64,000 nucleotides of DNA, from assembly GCA_015493615.1 (NCBI GenBank), contig WGCV01000042.1, positions 62,001 through 126,000 on the forward strand, given 5' to 3'. The stretch is from Melioribacteraceae bacterium (GTDB taxonomy: Bacteria > Bacteroidota > Ignavibacteria > Ignavibacteriales > Melioribacteraceae). This document shows positions 7,655-15,122 of the stretch, piece by piece. The notes under the pieces were generated by a model that made no database searches, had not been told where the DNA came from, and saw nothing but the letters and a program-made list of their open reading frames with translations. Position numbers and translations under genes: made by a program. Each line of letters opens with the position of its first letter. Position 1 is the first letter of the stretch.

Positions 7655-10513
7655 ATGAAAAAAATAATTTTATTATTTCTTGTTTTTATCGGATGCGGTT
7701 CGTTATTTGCCCAGGGGGCAGGCACGGCAATTCAATTTGACGGAACGGATGATTATGTTAATATCCCAACTGTTTTGTCAGGCACAGAAACTGAAATAAC
7801 CTTTGAGGCATGGGTTTATCCCGACAATTTTACCGGTTTGAAACATATTGTCTATCATTCTGATAACGGTGAAATGGCGCTTGGTCTGGATGGTGCAAAG
7901 TTCCTATTTTCTATTAAATTGGCAGACGAGAATTGGTATCAAGCAGATTATACTATTTCCCCTATAAAACAATGGTATCATATCGCAGGAGTCTGGACAA
8001 AAAATGATAGCGTCAAATTATATATTAACGGGATACGCAAAAACGCTAAGTCTGTCCCAGATAAGTTTGCATACGATACCGGCTTATCAGGTTGTTCAAA
8101 TTTAGGTTCTTATTATAATCTAGATACCAGAAGAGATTATATGGCAGGAAAAATCGACGAAGTGCGTATTTGGAACATAGCCAGAACAGAGTCGCAAATA
8201 CGGGAAGATATGTGTAAAACTATTTCGGGGGCAACATCAAATCTACTTGCTTATTGGCGTTTAGACGACGGAAGCGGAACAACGGCAAATGACCAGACCT
8301 CTAACAATCACGACGGAACGCTTACAAACGGATCAACTTGGGTTAATTCCGGCGCCGCAATTGGCGACGCCAGCTCCTATGATTACACCGGCACAAATCC
8401 CGTTGATTTTTCGGCTACAATTTCGCATTCGAATGGAGACCAGCTAACCGCTACCGGCGATGGCGGCACGGTTCAGGGAATTCAGGTCTATCGGGTGGAT
8501 GCTACTCCGAACCGAACCGGAGCAACAGCTCCTCCGGGTTTTACTCTCTACACAGACAGATATTGGGGAGTTTTTGAAGTAGGAACAAACCCCTCCTACA
8601 CAGTTACTTATAACTACAATGGTTATTCGGGAATAAGCGATGAAAGTAAATTAGCGCTTGTTTCCAGAACAGACCTCTCGGATGATTCTTGGAGCGATGT
8701 TGCAGCAACATTGAATACAACGGCAAAAACGCTTACAAGAAGTAAAAGAGCAGGCACGGAATATGCGCTTGCAAATAAAGACGCTACTTATCACGGTGCG
8801 GGGCATGCGATTAGTTTTGACGGAACAGATGATTATATCGATTGCGGTAACGGAAAAAGTTTGCAAATCACCGGAGCGCTTACGCTGGAAGCTTGGGTTA
8901 AATTAACGGCAAATTCTTCTTGGGACGGAATAATTAGTAAAGCAATATGGGATGAATCCAGCAGCGGTTACGTAAACACAGGATACGAATTGAAATTTAA
9001 TAGTAGTACCAATAAAGTTGATTTCTGGCTTTCTCAAAGCGGAGACGAGGGAACCAAAATGGAGGTAACCGCTAATACTGCACTAACTCTGAAGTGGTAT
9101 CACGTTGCGGCGGTATTTAGCCCTTCGTCTTTTGTAAAAATTTACATAAACGGAATTGAAGATGTTTCAGTTACTTCCGGTGTTATTGCTTCTATTTACA
9201 ATTCAACAAGACCATTATATATCGGGGTCGGCGCTCATAACCCTGCAACGAACAATGAATATTTCCACGGCAGTCTTGATGAAGTTAGAATATGGAATAT
9301 AGCTTTAACAGCGGACCAAATAAGAGAATCAATGTGCAAAAGATTGAGCGGAAACGAAAGCGGACTGGTCGGATATTGGGACTTCAGCGAAGGAAGCGGG
9401 AGCGTAACGTATGAAAAAAGCGGAAATAGTAACGACGGGAATTTATCTACGGGTAATCCGACATGGGTAAACTCAGGCGCATCGGTTGGCGATGCCAGCG
9501 CTTACGACTATACAGGTTCAAGAGCCAGTGATTTTTCTGCCACTATTTCACACTCGGATGGAGACAGTTTTACGGCAACGGGCGATGGAGGAACGGTTAC
9601 CGGAATTCAAGTTTACCGAATTGACGACGCTCCTAATGTAACAACAGCTCCGGGAAATATGACCCATCTTTTTACTACAAGATACTGGGGAGTAAAAATA
9701 GTAGGCAGCGGTACGCCTTCATACACAGCTACTTATTATTACCACAATAATCCCGATATAGGAAGTTATGAGAATTATCAGGATTTAGCCAAGCGGGAAA
9801 ACAACGCCACTGCATCTTGGACGGAAGCTAACGCAACGTTAAGTACCTCGGCACAAACTTTAGTCTTAACAGGTCAAACCGGGACACAATACATTGACGG
9901 AAGAGAAGATAATCCCACGCCGGTAGAACTGACGACCTTTACCGCAACAACACAAAATGGTATCGTAATATTAAAATGGAAGACTGCTACCGAAGTAAAT
10001 AATTACGGGTTTGAAATTGAACGTCGAAATGTAACTCAGATTGCTTGCAATCTGAGCAACAAATGGGAAAGGCTCGGTTTTGTTGAGGGACACGGCAACA
10101 GTAATGCTCCAAAAGAATATTCCTTCAAGGATGAAAATCCCCCTAGCGGAGAAATTCAATACAGATTGAAACAAATTGATATTGACGGCTCGTTTACTTA
10201 CTCCGATGTAGTTGAAGTGGAAAATGATATTCCTACAAAATTTGTACTTTCTCAAAACTACCCGAACCCGTTTAATCCGACAACGACAATCTCATATGCC
10301 ATACCATCCGTAGAGACAAGGCATGCCTTGTCTGTACAATTGATTGTTTACGACCTTCTCGGGCGCAAGGTAGCCACGCTTGTAAACGAAAAACAAACTC
10401 CAGGTAATTATTCGGTTGAATTTGACGCAAGCAAATTAAGCTCAGGAATTTATTATTACACTTTACGAGCCGGAGATTTTACCGCAACAAAGAAAATGAT
10501 TTTGTTAAGGTAG
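7655..10513 (+). CDS. Secreted LamG-domain protein with T9SS sorting domain
   Basis: A 952-aa protein with a signal peptide (residues 1-20, ending LFAQG). Two concanavalin A/LamG-like domains cover about 20-225 and 380-605; both start with A-I-x-FDGTDDY and contain DEVRIWNIA. Each is followed by a matching beta-rich unit (TWVNSGA...GDAS.YDYTG...ATGDGGTV.GIQVYR), so about 370 residues are duplicated in tandem. A fibronectin-like linker (about 760-860) precedes the C-terminal T9SS type A sorting domain (from NYPNPFNPTTTISYAIP to MILLR). It is predicted to cross the outer membrane and stay on the surface, probably binding glycans. It has a strong AAGGAG ribosome site. Two palindromic repeats lie in frame within the linker and sorting domain. 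Confidence 0.9.
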   Translation: MKKIILLFLVFIGCGSLFAQGAGTAIQFDGTDDYVNIPTVLSGTETEITFEAWVYPDNFTGLKHIVYHSDNGEMALGLDGAKFLFSIKLADENWYQADYTISPIKQWYHIAGVWTKNDSVKLYINGIRKNAKSVPDKFAYDTGLSGCSNLGSYYNLDTRRDYMAGKIDEVRIWNIARTESQIREDMCKTISGATSNLLAYWRLDDGSGTTANDQTSNNHDGTLTNGSTWVNSGAAIGDASSYDYTGTNPVDFSATISHSNGDQLTATGDGGTVQGIQVYRVDATPNRTGATAPPGFTLYTDRYWGVFEVGTNPSYTVTYNYNGYSGISDESKLALVSRTDLSDDSWSDVAATLNTTAKTLTRSKRAGTEYALANKDATYHGAGHAISFDGTDDYIDCGNGKSLQITGALTLEAWVKLTANSSWDGIISKAIWDESSSGYVNTGYELKFNSSTNKVDFWLSQSGDEGTKMEVTANTALTLKWYHVAAVFSPSSFVKIYINGIEDVSVTSGVIASIYNSTRPLYIGVGAHNPATNNEYFHGSLDEVRIWNIALTADQIRESMCKRLSGNESGLVGYWDFSEGSGSVTYEKSGNSNDGNLSTGNPTWVNSGASVGDASAYDYTGSRASDFSATISHSDGDSFTATGDGGTVTGIQVYRIDDAPNVTTAPGNMTHLFTTRYWGVKIVGSGTPSYTATYYYHNNPDIGSYENYQDLAKRENNATASWTEANATLSTSAQTLVLTGQTGTQYIDGREDNPTPVELTTFTATTQNGIVILKWKTATEVNNYGFEIERRNVTQIACNLSNKWERLGFVEGHGNSNAPKEYSFKDENPPSGEIQYRLKQIDIDGSFTYSDVVEVENDIPTKFVLSQNYPNPFNPTTTISYAIPSVETRHALSVQLIVYDLLGRKVATLVNEKQTPGNYSVEFDASKLSSGIYYYTLRAGDFTATKKMILLR
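10035..10056. repeat. In-frame palindrome in the LamG protein
   Basis: CTCAGATTGC and GCAATCTGAG form a perfect 10-bp inverted repeat around TT, encoding TQIACNLS. The related linker of the GLUG protein lacks the insertion (KEKVGSKWE in place of NVTQIACNLSNKWE). The half-site matches the intergenic palindromes at 17496-17527 and 29153-29184, so this looks like a small mobile palindrome inserted into a tolerant loop. Confidence 0.7.
10251..10454 (+). repeat. Near-identical T9SS domain DNA, copy 1
   Basis: This 204-bp stretch, covering most of the sorting domain, matches 16927-17130 with about seven mismatches counted by eye. The rest of the two proteins, apart from the adjoining linker, is unrelated. 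This indicates recent duplication or gene conversion of the sorting-domain module. Confidence 0.85.
10314..10333. repeat. Perfect 20-bp palindrome inside T9SS domain, copy 1
   Basis: AGACAAGGCATGCCTTGTCT is its own reverse complement, and flanking GTA/TAC extends the symmetry to 28 bp with one mismatched pair (10310-10337). It encodes residues of the loop SVETRHALSV between the first and second strands of the sorting domain, where typical family members have a shorter turn. Confidence 0.85.
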
Positions 10514-10932
10514 GGATAAGTTGTTATTGCGGACAATTAGTCTTAGACGGAATATAAATCGAGGCATGATATTTAGGGGGAAATGTATATTTTTTATAAA
10601 TAAACAAGGTTTGAAAATTAGTTCCCTCTCATAGCCCGACGCCGATTTTATCGGCGTCGCTCCTCCGTTAGGAGAATCTATTCACGCGGTAAATTCCCCA
10701 TTTTTTGAAATCCGTCTTGAACAACGCTACAAACTCGACAAAAAACAACTTACGCGGATTGCCCTTTCTCCCGCCTTCTACGGAGAGATTTCCTCTAAAT
10801 TGAATAAGGAAATTTAAATCCTTAATTTGACAGAAATCAAGGAATATTAAGTAAAATATTTGTAATTTAGATTGTTTTATATTTCTCCCATTACTCTTAC
10901 ATTAAGTAATTGCATTCAAAGGAGCGGAAAAC
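10514..10932. other. Intergenic region with hairpins
   Basis: No gene is seen in this 419-bp gap. A perfect hairpin lies at 10638-10658 (GACGCCGAT, TTT, ATCGGCGTC) and is followed directly by a smaller TCCT/AGGA stem; no T run follows, so it is not a clear terminator. The stretch near 10740-10790 contains ACGCGGATTGCCC, a half-copy of the palindromic repeats at 17496 and 29153. A strong AAAGGAGCGG ribosome site precedes the next gene. Confidence 0.55.
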
Positions 10933-12294
10933 ATGAGAATTATATTTGTTTATCTATTCTTATTTTTCCCCCTCTCCCGCTTTTTATATGCCAACGGAAA
11001 GATTCTCCAAATCCCATATTCAAGTCAAAAGATTGAAATTGATGGAAATTTATCCGATTGGAATAAGTTCTTCGAATTTACTTTTTCCGACACCTTGAAT
11101 TCATTTCACGATGAAACGGACTATAATTTAAACGAACTCTTCCCGAAAAATTTTGATTTCAGCAAACTGCTTCTTCCAAGGTCAAGAAACAAAGTCCGTT
11201 TCCGCGCGTTTTGGAACAAGGAAAACTTTTACTGCGCTTTTACCGTTTGGGATAAACATCTTTTTGCCGAAAACCACGGTCGCATTGACAAACCGCTCGT
11301 TCATCTGAACGACGGCATTGAACTTTACATCGATACGAAAGGTGAAGGCACTCCCAAGATGGATATTAATGATTATCAGTTTTTGATAGATATCCGGAAT
11401 AACAGCGAGGTGTTTAAAGGCGATTTAAAAGAAATATTAGCCGATACGGTCGCTGTGCCAAAGGATTACGCACAAAATATTTTATTTCATTCAGCCGTAA
11501 ATATGATCGGCACATATAATGATCAAAAGGAGGACAGTGTTTACACAATTGAAATTGAAATCCCATTCGCCGCGATTGGAGTTACTCCCCAAACAAATAT
11601 GAAAATGCGGTTAGACGTATGCGTAAACGACATAGATTATCCGGTTACGAAATCATATCAAATAGAAGAGGTCTCCACGGCAATGTGGCCATTCAGTTGG
11701 AGCGGATACAGTGATTTCGGTTTCCCTAAGTTTTGGAAAGAAGTACAGTTTTCCGGTTCGCCGACTTGGATCGAAGCAGTTTCCGAGAAGTATAAATCGG
11801 AATGGTTTTGGATTTATTCAATAACTGCAGCGATTTCATTACTCGTTATTTTATTCTTAATTTACAAAACCTACAAACTCCGCAGAATTCCTACTCACTC
11901 AGAAGTAAACGAAAACTATTTCCCGGATATAAACGGGCAAAACGAATTAAGCTACAACGGAAAGATATTGAAAAAAGCTTCGGAATATATTATTGATAAG
12001 AAATCGGAAACCATTCATTCCGAAGAACTGGCGAAAAATCTCGGTCTCTCTTTAAGAACGCTTCAACGTATTACGAGGGAAGAATTAAATGTAACTCCGA
12101 CTAATTACATTCGCTTGATTAAACTTAAACTTGCGGCAGATTTTCTTAAAAACAAATCCGGAAATGTAACCGACGCGGCTTATGAATTCGGATTTTCCGA
12201 TCCCTCTTATTTTTCAAAAACTTTCAAAAAACATTTTGAAGTCTCTCCATCCGACTATGTAAAAAAAATGAAACCAAATAATAAGAGAAACTAA
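10933..12294 (+). CDS. CBM9-like sensor, membrane-anchored AraC-type regulator
   Basis: A 453-aa protein with a signal peptide (about residues 1-21). The periplasmic part (about 25-285) resembles the carbohydrate-binding family 9/DOMON-like fold: KIEIDGNLSDWNKF at the start, FRAFWNKENFYCAFTVWDKH, and NDGIELYIDTKG with acidic residues. A single membrane span follows at about 292-312. The C-terminal 105 residues are an AraC-type double HTH, with SEELAKNLGLSLRTLQRITRE and AAYEFGFSDPSYFSKTFKKHF. This suggests a one-component regulator in which a periplasmic sugar-binding domain controls a DNA-binding domain. The gene lies between the LamG and fibronectin-type secreted proteins. The ligand is unknown. 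Confidence 0.85.
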   Translation: MRIIFVYLFLFFPLSRFLYANGKILQIPYSSQKIEIDGNLSDWNKFFEFTFSDTLNSFHDETDYNLNELFPKNFDFSKLLLPRSRNKVRFRAFWNKENFYCAFTVWDKHLFAENHGRIDKPLVHLNDGIELYIDTKGEGTPKMDINDYQFLIDIRNNSEVFKGDLKEILADTVAVPKDYAQNILFHSAVNMIGTYNDQKEDSVYTIEIEIPFAAIGVTPQTNMKMRLDVCVNDIDYPVTKSYQIEEVSTAMWPFSWSGYSDFGFPKFWKEVQFSGSPTWIEAVSEKYKSEWFWIYSITAAISLLVILFLIYKTYKLRRIPTHSEVNENYFPDINGQNELSYNGKILKKASEYIIDKKSETIHSEELAKNLGLSLRTLQRITREELNVTPTNYIRLIKLKLAADFLKNKSGNVTDAAYEFGFSDPSYFSKTFKKHFEVSPSDYVKKMKPNNKRN

Positions 12295-12408
12295 ATTTAC
12301 ACCGGAATAATTACACCGAATTTCAGTAAAATCATCTTTCCGCATTAAAATACATAAATTTGTCCAGAATCTACAAATCTTATCAATTTTTCCTCCTTAA
12401 TTTTAGAT

Positions 12409-12636
12409 GTGGACGAATTGAAAACTCATATCGTTTCATCGGTTTGTTTGTTTGCAATACTTCTGTTGCCTTTAATAAAAGAAACGGACCCGATTTGGCT
12501 GCTTTCAGTAATAACAATAATCGTATTGATGCTTTACCGTTCCTCTTTGGGCGAAATAACCAAACGAACCGAATCTTTTTTTATGATTTTAATTTTGTCC
12601 CTTTTTGCATTCACAATAATTGTAACAATATTTTAA
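12409..12636 (+). CDS. Possible small membrane protein, 75 aa
   Basis: The predicted peptide starts at GTG and is strongly hydrophobic, with three likely spans (about residues 8-23, 27-42 and 57-75) separated by charged turns (KETD, RSSLGEITKRTE). This pattern is unlikely to arise by chance in one frame only. However, no clear ribosome-binding site precedes the GTG and no family is recognised. It lies between the CBM9-AraC regulator and the next secreted protein. It may be a remnant or a genuine small membrane protein. Confidence 0.4.
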   Translation: MDELKTHIVSSVCLFAILLLPLIKETDPIWLLSVITIIVLMLYRSSLGEITKRTESFFMILILSLFAFTIIVTIF

Positions 12637-12668
12637 GAATAGCGCTTTAAAAATATATAAGGTCTAAA

Positions 12669-15098
12669 ATGAAAAAGGAAAATCTCAAACCGTTGCCATT
12701 TTTCGGTCTTTTATACACACTCATATACATTTTACTATTCTCGACAATCTCTTTCGGGCAAGCAACGCTATTGGTTAATTTTGGAGCAAGCGAATCGGAG
12801 AATAGTTTTGGATTAAGCGGCTGGAATACTTTGATAAAAAGTCCGAATGTAAGTTATTCTTCAATGGGACCCGGCGGACTGATTCCAAACGCCGGAGTTG
12901 AAGAATTTGACGATTATCAGGGCGTACAGGGAACAAGCAGAAATTTCATTTTAGGAGAAAGGATAGTTGTAACTTGGTACAATACTTCCCCATCCGAAAC
13001 TTTTGTTATTGCGGCTCGCATAAGTTTTGAAGACGCGGACGAACCGGACGCCGACGGTTCCGAGGGGAAATGGTACACAATGCGCTCTTTTGAAGATTAC
13101 CGCTACACATACCAAGAAATTCCGCCGGGTGGAACCGTTAAGACAGTTTTTAACATTACCGACAGCGGCGTTCACGCGACGGTAGGAACTCATTCGGTGG
13201 TCAACGTAAATCTTCATTGCGAATGGTTTGAAACCGCGCCGAAACAATATATTTTATGCGATAAAATCGAATTGTACGACAATGCCGACATTCAAGCACC
13301 GGATGCGCCGGACGGTTTAAGCGCGAGCGGAATTACCGACTCCAAAATTCATTTAAGTTGGAACGCGCCGAACGACAACGTTGGAGTAGTTGAATATATT
13401 GTTTACAACGGCGACAAAGTGGAAGGCTACACGCGAACAAACAGTTACGACGCCGTTTTCCTTGAGCATTCAACAACTTACTCTTTTTCAGTAACCGCAT
13501 TAGATTATTGCGGAAACGAAAGCGAACGTTCCTCTACGATTACGGCAACGACTCTCGATTTTCAAGGCGGAAGTTCATTGATTGACCCCGCGGGATTTGT
13601 TTATCTCGGCGCAATCAGATTGCCGGAAACATTCAGTTATGGAGGAGAAGCTTTAGCATATAATCCGGACGGCGACGGCGGACAAAGCGGAAGCGGCTCA
13701 AGCGACGGCTATCCGGGAAGTTTGTTCATTTCAAATTTAAACAACGATGAAAACGGATTGGTCGGCGAAGTTTCAATTCCCGCCCCTGTTATTTCTTCGG
13801 AGCACAATCCCAATGACTTAAACGAGGTTTCCGTTTTACAAGCTCCGGTTAATATTCGTCCCGCAAATATTAACGATTGGGATTACGTTGATATTTGGCG
13901 CAACGGCTTGGAATATGTTCAATCCGAAAACAGACTTTACAACTCATGGACAATTCACTACACGGTAAACGAAGAGAAACGCGCCACAATCAGTTGCTGC
14001 GACGCAAACGACTTATCCGGATCTACGAAATACGGCGCGTGGTATGTCGGCGAAACAGGACAACCTCCTCTCGAATCTGCGACAAGCGATTATATCTTTG
14101 AATTGCCTCAAGCTTGGGCGGACGCAAATGTCGGGGGAAAAAGTATGGTTACCGGGAGATTCCGAGACGGCGGGCTTGGCGGGTTGGGACCGACGCTTTA
14201 TGCTTTCAATAAAGTCGAAGACACTCCTCCGGCGGCTGACGCGGAACTCCCGATAACAACTTTACTCGAATACGGCTCGGTCGAAGGAACCGACGATTAC
14301 AATTTCCCTAATTCAATTGACGATTACAACCACGCGGACGCTTGGCGCGTTGCCGATTGGATTGAATCCGGTTCGAGAAGCGCGGTTATGATATTGGGCA
14401 ATAAAGCGCACGGTGATAACTGGTACGGCTATCAAGGCGAAAATATGAGATTAACTTGGATAATTGCGGATTGTCCGCAGCCCGAGTTTGAGGAAACCGA
14501 CCCCGACGGCAAAGGTTGGCGCGCACATAACTATTTACCAATGGCAATTTTTTATAACCCGGCGGAACTTGCTCAAGTCGCAGCCGGGACTATTGAAAGC
14601 TACCAACCGCAGCCTTACGCTGCGTTGCGGTTTGACGAATCTCTATTCTGGGGGGAGAAATCGGAATTATGTTCAGCCGGATACGACCCGATTAACCAAA
14701 AGCTTTACGTTGCGGAATATAACGCGCCGAACGAAGGATGGATAATCGTTCACATCTTTGATTACGATTCTACGCTTGTCAGCATCGCAGAAAGAGACGA
14801 TACTTTTCCGGAAAAATTTCGTCTTTATCAGAATTACCCAAATCCGTTTAATCCAACTACGACAATAAACTATGTAATTGCGAGGGACAAAGTAACGAAG
14901 CAATCTCATGAATTGTTAGTACAATTAACAATTTTTGATATTCTCGGAAGAAAAGCAGCCACTCTCGTAAACAAACAACAATCGCCCGGAAATTATTCCG
15001 TTCAGTTTGATGCAAGTAAACTCGGTAGCGGAGTTTACTTTTACACCTTACGAGCCGGGAATTTTAGTGCAACTAAAAAAATGATGATCCTTAGATAA
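12669..15098 (+). CDS. Secreted fibronectin type III protein with T9SS sorting domain
   Basis: An 809-aa protein. The signal peptide ends near residue 31 (SFGQA). An N-terminal beta-rich region covers about 32-205. A fibronectin type III domain covers about 210-297 (PDGLSASGITDSKIHLSW, YNGDKVEGYTR, TTYSFSVTALDYCGNES). A long unrecognised region (about 300-710) is rich in Gly, Asp, Trp and Tyr and begins GFVYLGAIRLPE; it may be an enzyme or glycan-binding domain. The T9SS type A sorting domain starts at NYPNPFNPTTTINYVI. An in-frame repeat adds the segment ARDKVTKQSHEL to the sorting domain. It is likely surface-attached or released. Confidence 0.88.
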   Translation: MKKENLKPLPFFGLLYTLIYILLFSTISFGQATLLVNFGASESENSFGLSGWNTLIKSPNVSYSSMGPGGLIPNAGVEEFDDYQGVQGTSRNFILGERIVVTWYNTSPSETFVIAARISFEDADEPDADGSEGKWYTMRSFEDYRYTYQEIPPGGTVKTVFNITDSGVHATVGTHSVVNVNLHCEWFETAPKQYILCDKIELYDNADIQAPDAPDGLSASGITDSKIHLSWNAPNDNVGVVEYIVYNGDKVEGYTRTNSYDAVFLEHSTTYSFSVTALDYCGNESERSSTITATTLDFQGGSSLIDPAGFVYLGAIRLPETFSYGGEALAYNPDGDGGQSGSGSSDGYPGSLFISNLNNDENGLVGEVSIPAPVISSEHNPNDLNEVSVLQAPVNIRPANINDWDYVDIWRNGLEYVQSENRLYNSWTIHYTVNEEKRATISCCDANDLSGSTKYGAWYVGETGQPPLESATSDYIFELPQAWADANVGGKSMVTGRFRDGGLGGLGPTLYAFNKVEDTPPAADAELPITTLLEYGSVEGTDDYNFPNSIDDYNHADAWRVADWIESGSRSAVMILGNKAHGDNWYGYQGENMRLTWIIADCPQPEFEETDPDGKGWRAHNYLPMAIFYNPAELAQVAAGTIESYQPQPYAALRFDESLFWGEKSELCSAGYDPINQKLYVAEYNAPNEGWIIVHIFDYDSTLVSIAERDDTFPEKFRLYQNYPNPFNPTTTINYVIARDKVTKQSHELLVQLTIFDILGRKAATLVNKQQSPGNYSVQFDASKLGSGVYFYTLRAGNFSATKKMMILR
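14877..14904. repeat. In-frame inverted-repeat insertion in T9SS domain
   Basis: ATTGC at the left and GCAAT at the right flank GAGGGACAAAGTAACGAA. The insertion encodes IARDKVTKQS at the same loop of the sorting domain where the other two secreted proteins carry the AGACAAGG palindrome. It resembles widespread dispersed repeats of the ATTGCGAGGGACGAAGCAAT type found in intergenic regions of this bacterial group. Confidence 0.6.
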
Positions 15099-15122
15099 AT
15101 TAAAAAACTAACGGAGGAAAAA

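Noticed and set aside
12360-12650. Overlapping 96-aa plus-strand frame
   Set aside because: Asn/Phe-rich, without hydrophobic periodicity or motif; the alternative 75-aa membrane frame in the same place is more protein-like.
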